Shown here one piece after another: positions 58,382-64,000 of a DNA stretch of 64,000 nt (positions are counted from its first letter, which is position 1; each line of letters opens with the position of its first letter). The stretch is from Bradyrhizobium sp. CB82. GTDB taxonomy: Bacteria > Pseudomonadota > Alphaproteobacteria > Rhizobiales > Xanthobacteraceae. Below the pieces are notes generated by a model. It was not told where the DNA came from. It ran no database searches and was given only the letters and a program-made list of their open reading frames with translations. The stretch lies in the NCBI RefSeq assembly GCF_029714405.1, contig NZ_CP121650.1, positions 558,001 to 622,000 of the forward strand, in the 5' to 3' direction. The translations under genes were made by a program, and so were the position numbers.

Positions 58382-59230
58382 TCAGAATAGTCGTCGTATC
58401 TCTTCCAGTATCGGCATGACATGGCGTCGGAAGAGCGGTGGATTCTCAATCATTGGGAAGTGGCCTAGACCGGCCATAGACGAAAAACGTGCCCCTTTGA
58501 TCTGGTCAGAGAGCGCCTTACCGTGGGACGGCGGCATAACGAAGTCATACTCGCCGTTTAGCAAGTAGAGCGGCGTTCGATCGGTGCGAATCTTGTGCGC
58601 TGTTTCAGTCAGGTCATGTTCATTACAGACGTAGTACAGGTCTCCCAGCATGACCGGCGGAGCGGCTTGAGAAAAGAGCCATGTCGACTCTCGCTTGCAC
58701 GCTTCTGGGCTTTCCGGGCCCATAGCGTCATACATCTGAGCGGCTTTCGCGGCGTCGCTAATTTGCGGATGAAAGAACAGCGGATTGTCAAGTCCGTGCA
58801 ATTCGGCTGAGACCTCGCACCCGATAATTGCCCGAAAGGCGTCCGCGTGGGTCAGCGCAAGGTCAGTGGCAATGTAGCCCCCAAGCGAAACGCCGAGAAA
58901 GACCGGTCGGTCGAGTTCGAGCGCCGCGGAAAGGCCCAGGATGAATTCTTTTAGGAAGCTTTCGGTCAACCGATACTCTTGCTCCCACCACCGCTCGGAC
59001 GAAGGTGGCAAGGACTTGCCATGGAAGGGCAGATCGTAGGCGATCAACCGAAAATTTCTCGTAATCTCTTCGTCTTCGAGAAAGAACCGCCATTGGCGCG
59101 CGTCGACCCCGGCAGTGTGCTGCAACAGGAGGGGGATTCCGCTGCCGCTTTCTTCGAAATATACGCGATAATCGACCCCTTCCACGGTCAGGTAAACGTA
59201 TCGGCCGACGGCCTTGTCAAATCGAGCCAT
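58382..59230 (-). CDS. Alpha/beta hydrolase
   Basis: 282 residues, its start overlapping the end of the SCP2-like gene by 14 bp. PLLLQHTAGVDARQWRFFLED forms the oxyanion-hole region, VFLGVSLGGYIATDLAL the nucleophile elbow (G-V-S-L-G-G), and GLGHFPMIENPPLFRRHVMP the catalytic histidine. Similar enzymes act as lactonases, haloperoxidase-like esterases or meta-cleavage-product hydrolases. The context of an amidohydrolase operon nearby points to breakdown of a cyclic or aromatic compound. No signal peptide. Confidence 0.83.
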   Translation of the reverse strand: MARFDKAVGRYVYLTVEGVDYRVYFEESGSGIPLLLQHTAGVDARQWRFFLEDEEITRNFRLIAYDLPFHGKSLPPSSERWWEQEYRLTESFLKEFILGLSAALELDRPVFLGVSLGGYIATDLALTHADAFRAIIGCEVSAELHGLDNPLFFHPQISDAAKAAQMYDAMGPESPEACKRESTWLFSQAAPPVMLGDLYYVCNEHDLTETAHKIRTDRTPLYLLNGEYDFVMPPSHGKALSDQIKGARFSSMAGLGHFPMIENPPLFRRHVMPILEEIRRLF

Positions 59231-59633
59231 CTATCCCTGTCCATTTACGAGTGTTCTTCATAATCGCAAAGACACGGGAGAGCGCGCCGTAATAGGTCGT
59301 CCAAAGAACAACATCGCCATCGAGCGCAAAGCCCTGCCGTACGATCGCCGGCAGCATGCCGTGATGAAATGGTAATGGGACCGGCTTGAGGAATTCTAAC
59401 CAGCTGCCCTCCGGGGCGGTCAGTCGAATGTCGGCAGTGGCTGTGTCGCCTGGGCCTGCTTCGATCAATGCGCCATTCTCGAACGCCAAGACCAGGTTGT
59501 TGGGTGGGAAATTTAACCCGACCTTCGCGTTCCAGTAGCGTGCTGCGAGGCGGAACTCAGGATCGGCGTTGACCTCCGCAACGAAGGCAGCTCCGTCAAT
59601 CCCGCGCATCAATTCCGGCCAGCCTTCAGCCAC
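59217..59633 (-). CDS. SCP2-like sterol/lipid-binding-domain protein
   Basis: 138 residues. ENGALIEAGPGDTATADIRLTA followed by PEGSWLEFLKPVPLPF and GFALDGDVV resemble the SCP2/UbiJ-type lipid-binding fold as used by small bacterial proteins with a hydrophobic tunnel. I have no exact family assignment. It is the first gene of a two-gene unit with the hydrolase, and the operator candidate B lies 40-55 bp upstream. It may bind the hydrophobic substrate of the hydrolase. Confidence 0.6.
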   Translation of the reverse strand: MAEGWPELMRGIDGAAFVAEVNADPEFRLAARYWNAKVGLNFPPNNLVLAFENGALIEAGPGDTATADIRLTAPEGSWLEFLKPVPLPFHHGMLPAIVRQGFALDGDVVLWTTYYGALSRVFAIMKNTRKWTGIDGSI

Positions 59634-59668
59634 GCTGCTTTCCCCGTCTAGAGGCTCGGACCATCGAT

Positions 59669-59686
59669 ATTGTGATCAAAGATCAT
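59669..59686. promoter_or_regulatory. Candidate GntR operator B
   Basis: ATTGTGATCAAAGATCAT contains TGATC and GATCA inverted around AAA, flanked by CGATAT and ATATCG at 59665 and 59685. It lies between the SCP2-like gene (minus) and a flavin monooxygenase remnant (plus). Seventeen bases are identical to the reverse strand of the site at 61.4 kb. Confidence 0.6.
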
Positions 59687-59716
59687 ATCGAGTCAAGCGG
59701 CGAGAATGGAATCTCC

Positions 59717-59830
59717 ATGAGCAATGACAGGGTTACTGTAACGGCGCAGGTCCGGTTGGACTGACCTTGGCCCTTATTTTGGCGAAGCACAGCGTGCCGG
59801 TTACGGTTTTGGAGCAGGGGATAACCTTCG
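59717..59830 (+). pseudogene. Remnant of a FAD-dependent monooxygenase
   Basis: ATG AGC AAT GAC at 59717 begins MSNDRVTV; one base is missing near 59741, after which the frame GAGPVGLTLALILAKHSVPVTVLEQG follows, the Rossmann FAD-binding start of class A monooxygenases. Sequence beyond about 59830 is unrelated. Only about 38 of some 400-600 residues remain. Confidence 0.65.
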
Positions 59831-59980
59831 TTCCGGATGACGGCGAACTCGACCGCCACGAGCGCACCCCCGGCGACGACGCGACAGAGGCAACCGTTGC
59901 ACGTGAGAAAGGATCACCTCCGCAAGCCGATCCTGGCCGAGATGGAGGTTAAACGGGTATTTCCTTTTCCCGGGGAGTGT

Positions 59981-60115
59981 CTAGTCGATCTTGGCGAGCA
60001 CAGCCCCGCTGATGTCGCGATACTCAAACTCCTGCTTGAGCACGCCTACGGCCTGGAGGTCTTCCATCCGCCCTACTTGTCCAACCGCCTCGAGGGTCGG
60101 CGAGTGATGCACCAT
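59981..60115 (-). CDS. 44-aa open frame after the amidohydrolase gene
   Basis: From ATG 60115, 17 bp after the amidohydrolase stop on the same strand, a 44-codon frame reads MVHHSPTLEAVGQVGRMEDL, then KQEFEYRDISGAVLAKID. The end of this peptide looks like the C-terminus of a larger enzyme that I cannot name. It is probably the leftover tail of a deleted third gene of the operon, though a small real protein cannot be excluded. Confidence 0.35.
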   Translation of the reverse strand: MVHHSPTLEAVGQVGRMEDLQAVGVLKQEFEYRDISGAVLAKID

Positions 60116-60131
60116 GGCGCAACGGGACTAT

Positions 60132-61193
60132 CTAGTTCAAACGATAAGCACGTCGTGCCGAGCCCCGGAAAAGCGCTTCTTTCTCGCTCTGGCTGTATCC
60201 GGCAGCGAGCCGCTTGAAGGCATTCCACATCACGCCATAGCTGTAGTAGCGCTTGTCCACCGGGAAATTGCTTTCGAACATTGCGCGATCGGGCCCAAAG
60301 GCCTCAATACACGTCTCGACGTAGGGCCGCCAGATTTCGGCCAGCTCTTGCGAACCGGGCGGCGCGCTGCGCTTCTCGAAATCATACCCGAAAACATGCA
60401 TCCCCATGCCGCCCAGTTTGACGTAGGCGTTGGGATTTTTACCCAACTCCTGGATGTTTTTGCGCCATTCGGCAAAGACGTCGTTGCGCCGGCCGGCGTA
60501 GGCGCCGATTCCAAGCGGAGCGCCGATATGGTCGATCACGACAGTCGTGTCGGGAAACTTTTGCGCAAGATCGGCGAGTTCCGGGATCTGATGGTGATAG
60601 ATCCATGAATCGAAAGAAAGGCCGTAGCGTTCAAGACGCGCAAAGCCGCTGCGGAAATTGGAATCGAGCAGGAGGCCTTTCGGAAAATCCATCGGTGTCG
60701 ACTTTATCGTGCTGTCCGCATCCCAGACGGAGCACTGGCGGACGCCCTTGAAGCGGTCGCCGCCCGCATTCAGATGCGCTTCCAGCACCGCGTCGACTTC
60801 CGGCCCTAGAAAGAGATCGGCATAGCTCACGATGCTGGCGCACAGTCGCGCTGGGCCATAGAGACCACTGGCGCTCATGGCGGCTATGCCGTTGACGAAC
60901 TCGGTCTCGCCGATCGGTGCAAATTTCGGGTCGCCATCGGCGCGATACATGGAGTCGCACTGGACGAAACCGGTGGCAACGACGTTGTGGCCGCTTCCAT
61001 CGATATCGGCCTTCAGCTCTTCGAGAAGGTACCGCGACCCCCGATCCCAGAGATGGTGATGTGGGTCGATGATCGGCATTTCCGGTTCGATCGGTTCTTC
61101 TCGCCGGAGCGCAAGCCAGTCTTCGTTGACGGCGAATAGAATCTGCTTTTCGGTTTCTGTTTCGCCGATCTTGGCGCCTATTTTTCCGGTCAT
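60132..61193 (-). CDS. Amidohydrolase 2 family protein (lactonase/decarboxylase-like)
   Basis: 353 residues. The metal motif IIDPHHHLWDRGSRYLLEEL (H-x-H) near residue 45, HHQIPELADLAQKFPDTTVVIDHIG with further histidines, and ERAMFESNFPVD-type end (here DRAMFESNFPVDKRYYSYGV) identify the TIM-barrel amidohydrolase 2 group. Members include lactonases (2-pyrone-4,6-dicarboxylate, L-rhamnonolactone) and resorcylate-type decarboxylases. The start overlaps the stop of the SDR remnant in an ATGA arrangement, as in an operon. Substrate not assigned. Confidence 0.83.
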   Translation of the reverse strand: MTGKIGAKIGETETEKQILFAVNEDWLALRREEPIEPEMPIIDPHHHLWDRGSRYLLEELKADIDGSGHNVVATGFVQCDSMYRADGDPKFAPIGETEFVNGIAAMSASGLYGPARLCASIVSYADLFLGPEVDAVLEAHLNAGGDRFKGVRQCSVWDADSTIKSTPMDFPKGLLLDSNFRSGFARLERYGLSFDSWIYHHQIPELADLAQKFPDTTVVIDHIGAPLGIGAYAGRRNDVFAEWRKNIQELGKNPNAYVKLGGMGMHVFGYDFEKRSAPPGSQELAEIWRPYVETCIEAFGPDRAMFESNFPVDKRYYSYGVMWNAFKRLAAGYSQSEKEALFRGSARRAYRLN

Positions 61194-61347
61194 GTCCTCT
61201 CTCCTGTCGCCGCGACCGAGTAACTGGCCGCCGTCAGTGTGTATTGCGCCCCGGTAACGAAGCTCGCGACCTGGAAGGAAAAGAAGAGCGCCGGTCCCTC
61301 AATTTCTTCGAACCGTCCAGCACGATGCATGGGCGAACCCCCTATGA
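61190..61347 (-). pseudogene. C-terminal remnant of an SDR gene
   Basis: PMHRAGRFEEIEGPALFFSF then QVASFVTGAQYTL reads as the end of a short-chain dehydrogenase (typical RxGRPEEIAGPALFLASD, SFVTGxxxVDGG), with the VDGG-equivalent changed. The stop overlaps the amidohydrolase start, so this was the first gene of that operon. An in-frame stop lies just upstream of the fragment and the rest of the gene is missing. Confidence 0.6.
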
Positions 61348-61420
61348 ATGGTCACGGTCCTTGCTCCTGCGCGACCAATTAACGGCGCCTGCCTCTTGTC
61401 CCCTTGACTTAGTGGCCGTA

Positions 61421-61442
61421 ATCAATGATCTTTGATCACAAA
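61421..61442. promoter_or_regulatory. Candidate GntR operator C
   Basis: TGATC (61426) and GATCA (61434) face each other around TTT within a divergent region: the amidohydrolase operon reads left and the next substrate-binding protein reads right. On the reverse strand it gives ATTTGTGATCAAAGATCAT, 17 bases identical to operator B. Confidence 0.6.
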
Positions 61443-61554
61443 TTGCAGCGCAGTGTCCAGCGCGAATGTCACGGAGGCCCTTGAGGCGAGGGTGTACCCC
61501 ACCGCCCCGACGAGGCACCGCATAAACGTACAAACGGCCTTGTGGGAGGATGTG

Positions 61555-62856
61555 ATGCAATTTACCAATAACGGCTTCGACGCCTTCTGCCGCGGCGCGA
61601 TCAAACTGATGGTCGCGGCCTGTTTTGGGTCGCTTGTGGCTAGTGGACCTGTCTTGGCACAGGATTCCGCGACCCCGGACCAAATCAAAAAGCTTCTCGG
61701 AATAGAGGGCCTCGATGCGAAGGCGCTTGGTACGGGACTCAAATTCCAGCTCGGCATTGTCCTGGCGCTGACAGGTCCGGGTTCCTATTACGGTCGCATC
61801 CAGGGCAACGGCGCCAAGCTCGCGGTCGAGCAGATAAAGGCGGCGGGTGGGCCCGACATCGAACTAATCTTCAAGGACCACAAATCCGCCGATGCGCAGG
61901 CTGGCGCACGCGCTGCGAGGGAACTAGGCATTGCCCGGGTGCCCGCCGCGCTCACCTCTTATGTCGGCGTCATCGGATCGATGTTCCCTGGCCTTGAGCA
62001 GTACAAGATTCTCGCGCTGGACGGTGGCGGCGGAACCAGCGATTTCGGCCAAGGCAAGCCCTACTTCTGGGGTATGCGCGCCATCGAGCCGGATGACGAC
62101 TTTATCGGTGCGCTAAAGTACTGGAAGGAGACCGATCCGTCGATCAAACGCGTGTCGATGGTCTTCATCGACCAGGGGCCGATCAACGAAATCGTCACGA
62201 AGAACTTCAAGAAGGCGCTTGAGGCCACCGGCCATGAACTCGCCAGCACGGAAGTCGCGCCGATCGGTGCGACCGACTACTCGGCGACGATTGCGCGACT
62301 GAAGGCAACCAATCCCGACGCCGTCTTCATGTTCCTGATCGGCGTCGATCCCGGTTACTTCATGAAGCAGTATGCCAACGCCGGTCTCACGAAACCGACG
62401 ATCGTGGCGGAATACGTTTCCGACGCAGCGCAGGTTGCCGGTCCGGTTTATGACGAGATGATTTTCGCCACCGACTGGTTCGACGCCAACAAGCCCACCA
62501 ACGATTGGGCAAAGTTGTTCATCGACAGCTACACCAAGCAGTTCAACCTCAAGCCGGAGATCTATGCGGCAAACTATTACGAAGACGCGTTCGCCATCTG
62601 GGATCTCATTCGGCGGGTCATCGCCAAGGGTGGCGACGTGAACAACGGCGAGCAGCTCCAGCAGGCGTTGGTGGACGATCCGAAGTTCAAGAGCATCTAC
62701 GGGGGCAAGGCGGCCGAGCCGGGTGTCATCACCCTAGATACCAAGACGCACTCGGTCACTTCACGGCCGCTCGGAGTCTATCGAGCCAACAAGGGCGATC
62801 CGGTTCCGCTGGCCTATTTCGATCTAGGTGGCGCCAACTTCATGCTGGTCAAATAA
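61555..62856 (+). CDS. Liv-type ABC transporter substrate-binding protein
   Basis: 433 residues; GGGAGG before ATG 61555. A signal peptide with a long N-region ends about residue 38 (FGSLVASGPVLAQDS). KFQLGIVLALTGPGSYYGRI and KAAGGPDIELIFKDHKSADA are Peripla_BP_6 features. The chain is longer than its relatives in this window, owing to an N-terminal insertion before the binding domain (TPDQIKKLLGIEGLDAKALG). It is followed by permease genes livH and livM. Confidence 0.87.
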   Translation: MQFTNNGFDAFCRGAIKLMVAACFGSLVASGPVLAQDSATPDQIKKLLGIEGLDAKALGTGLKFQLGIVLALTGPGSYYGRIQGNGAKLAVEQIKAAGGPDIELIFKDHKSADAQAGARAARELGIARVPAALTSYVGVIGSMFPGLEQYKILALDGGGGTSDFGQGKPYFWGMRAIEPDDDFIGALKYWKETDPSIKRVSMVFIDQGPINEIVTKNFKKALEATGHELASTEVAPIGATDYSATIARLKATNPDAVFMFLIGVDPGYFMKQYANAGLTKPTIVAEYVSDAAQVAGPVYDEMIFATDWFDANKPTNDWAKLFIDSYTKQFNLKPEIYAANYYEDAFAIWDLIRRVIAKGGDVNNGEQLQQALVDDPKFKSIYGGKAAEPGVITLDTKTHSVTSRPLGVYRANKGDPVPLAYFDLGGANFMLVK

Positions 62857-62874
62857 CGTCCGCGTAACGCTCCC

Positions 62875-63786
62875 GTGCAGTTTGAGCAGATCGCACAACT
62901 CGCCGTAGCCGGCGCCATCAACGGCTGCTTCTATGCGCTGCTGGGCGTCGGCTTCGGTCTTATCCTCGGTGTAGTAGGGCGTTTTCACTATGCCTACGCG
63001 CTCACATTTGTACTCGCAGCCTACATAATGTCGGTGCTGGAAAGCTCGTTGAGCGTCTGGCCGCCGCTGGCTGCGGGAGCCGGTCTCCTCGCAGCGATGG
63101 CGCTCGGAGTGGCATTGGAGCGGTGGGTCTATGGTCCGCTTGCACGTTCCTCAGGAGCCTTGGCGCTTCTGACCGTTTTCATTTCAGCGCTCGGCATAAC
63201 GATTGCCGGGGGCAACCTAATGACGTTGATGTGGACCGCGTTCAGCCGGTCCATTTATCTGTTTGAGGTGCGGCCCTTCGCGGTCGCAGGGGTGACCTTC
63301 ACCACCCTCGACCTCTTCATCGTCTTCGCATCCTGGCTGCTGATCGGATTGCTGACCGTCGCCCTCAACTTCACTGATCTCGGGCGTTCCATCAAAGCTG
63401 TGCGCGGCAATCCGTTCCTGGCGCGGATCATCGGGCTCAAACCTGACCGGCTGTATCTCGTCGTATTTGCCATTGGCTCGTTCCTGTCCGGCGTCGCCGG
63501 CATCCTCAACGGCGCTCGCTTCGCCGTGGTTCCCAATATGGGCGACCGTCCGGTTGTCTTTGCCTTCGTCGTCGCGTTTCTGGGAGGAACGCGCAGTTCG
63601 CCCCTCACGGTTGGCCTTGCCGGATTGTTCATCGGACTGGTCGAGAGCTTGAGCGGTCTGTGGGTAGCGCCGCAGTGGTCGGCGCTGGTCGTCTTTTCGG
63701 TGCTCTTCATTTATCTCTCGCTTCAACCAACCGAAATCTCAGGCCTGCGCCGGTGGTTGTCGCTCGGTGCGCGTTCGCGCGGCTAG
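62875..63786 (+). CDS. livH: Liv-type ABC transporter permease (LivH-like)
   Basis: 303 residues from a GTG start, 18 bp after the binding-protein stop. MQFEQIAQLAVAGAINGCFY and ALLGVGFGLILGVVGRFHYA are LivH-like, with about eight membrane segments. FVVAFLGGTRSSPLTVGLAG is the ATPase-contact loop. Rare GTG start but no better ATG nearby. Confidence 0.88.
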   Translation: MQFEQIAQLAVAGAINGCFYALLGVGFGLILGVVGRFHYAYALTFVLAAYIMSVLESSLSVWPPLAAGAGLLAAMALGVALERWVYGPLARSSGALALLTVFISALGITIAGGNLMTLMWTAFSRSIYLFEVRPFAVAGVTFTTLDLFIVFASWLLIGLLTVALNFTDLGRSIKAVRGNPFLARIIGLKPDRLYLVVFAIGSFLSGVAGILNGARFAVVPNMGDRPVVFAFVVAFLGGTRSSPLTVGLAGLFIGLVESLSGLWVAPQWSALVVFSVLFIYLSLQPTEISGLRRWLSLGARSRG

Positions 63787-63875
63787 TAGGTGCAGGATGA
63801 ACTTTAAAGAGCGCGGCACGTGGCCTGGAAAAATTTATTTCACCCTGTGCGGCCGGGTTGAGGTCTAGAGCGGGC

Positions 63876-64000
63876 ATGGACTACTGGATCGACATATTCA
63901 ACGTTGTCCTGATCTTCAGCATCTTCACGATCTCGCTAAATCTGCTGATCGGATACGCCGGCCAGGTATCGGTGGCGCATGCGGCGTTCGGAGCGATAGG
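63876..64000 (+). CDS. livM: Liv-type ABC transporter permease (LivM-like), 5' end only
   Basis: The first 41 codons are in the window: MDYWIDIFNVVLIFSIFTIS and LNLLIGYAGQVSVAHAAFGA, which includes the LivM motif GYAGQVSVAHAAFGAIG. A 90-bp gap separates it from livH. The gene continues beyond base 64000, presumably with the ATPase genes. Confidence 0.8.
   Translation, partial: MDYWIDIFNVVLIFSIFTISLNLLIGYAGQVSVAHAAFGAI

Noticed and set aside
1..64000. CRISPR arrays, rRNA operons, transposases or riboswitches.
   Set aside because: No regularly spaced repeats, rRNA-like sequence, intact transposase gene or recognisable riboswitch was found on reading the window.

Overview
The window reads as alphaproteobacterial DNA, most likely Bradyrhizobium or a close relative. 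The grounds are high GC, small proteins of a kind I associate with that genus, many Liv-type ABC transporters, and dense acyl-CoA and aromatic catabolism. This is judgement from sequence style; no database was searched. No rRNA gene, complete tRNA, CRISPR array or intact transposase was seen. REGION 1 (1-2.05 kb): the 5' end of an FGGY sugar kinase, three small hypothetical genes, and a MOSC-domain gene cut off after about 90 codons. REGION 2 (2.05-9.2 kb): an island of phage/mobile-element character. It holds a winged-helix (excisionase-like) protein, a divergent XRE regulator with a 217-aa partner, an HNH protein coupled to a RAMP-like protein of unknown function, a 156-aa unknown coupled to a calcineurin-like phosphoesterase, and a soluble FtsH-like AAA+ zinc protease with an unusual P-loop. 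A tRNA-Ser-type 3' end and two GTGTAGCCC repeats lie at the right edge. I consider this the best candidate for an undescribed system. REGION 3 (9.4-12.2 kb): two decayed genes, then an argininosuccinate-lyase-like enzyme with a signal peptide. REGION 4 (12.7-27.9 kb): a catabolic cluster that activates and oxidises an acyl-CoA. It has a CoA ligase, a CaiB-type CoA transferase, two exported cupins, enoyl-CoA hydratase, FAD oxidoreductase, MaoC hydratase, a complete Liv-type transporter, a GH88/105-like hydrolase, a TetR regulator and an acyl-CoA dehydrogenase. REGION 5 (28-48.2 kb): a GntR/FCD regulator and solute-binding protein lead into a run of TPP lyase, VOC protein, two SDRs, aldehyde dehydrogenase, ketopantoate-reductase-like protein and flavin monooxygenase. 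Two AraC regulators follow, then an FMN reductase, MFS carrier, flavin-dependent hydroxylase, alpha/beta hydrolase, DUF1330 protein, SDRs and a further binding protein with a decayed second copy. REGION 6 (48.3-58.2 kb): an AraC regulator, a hydroxyquinol lower pathway (flavin hydroxylase, intradiol dioxygenase, maleylacetate reductase) and a complete five-gene Liv-type transporter, all on the + strand. REGION 7 (58.3-64 kb): alpha/beta hydrolase, SCP2-like protein, amidohydrolase and the start of another Liv-type transporter, among remnants of a flavin monooxygenase and an SDR. Two regulatory links tie distant parts together. A half-site close to CGGTTTNGTGCAG precedes both the FMN-reductase operon and the hydroxyquinol operon, each near an AraC paralogue. 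A motif close to TTGTGATCAAAGATCAT lies in three intergenic regions (28.8, 59.7 and 61.4 kb), although only one GntR/FCD regulator is present. Many duplicated then decayed genes suggest repeated acquisition and loss of catabolic modules.
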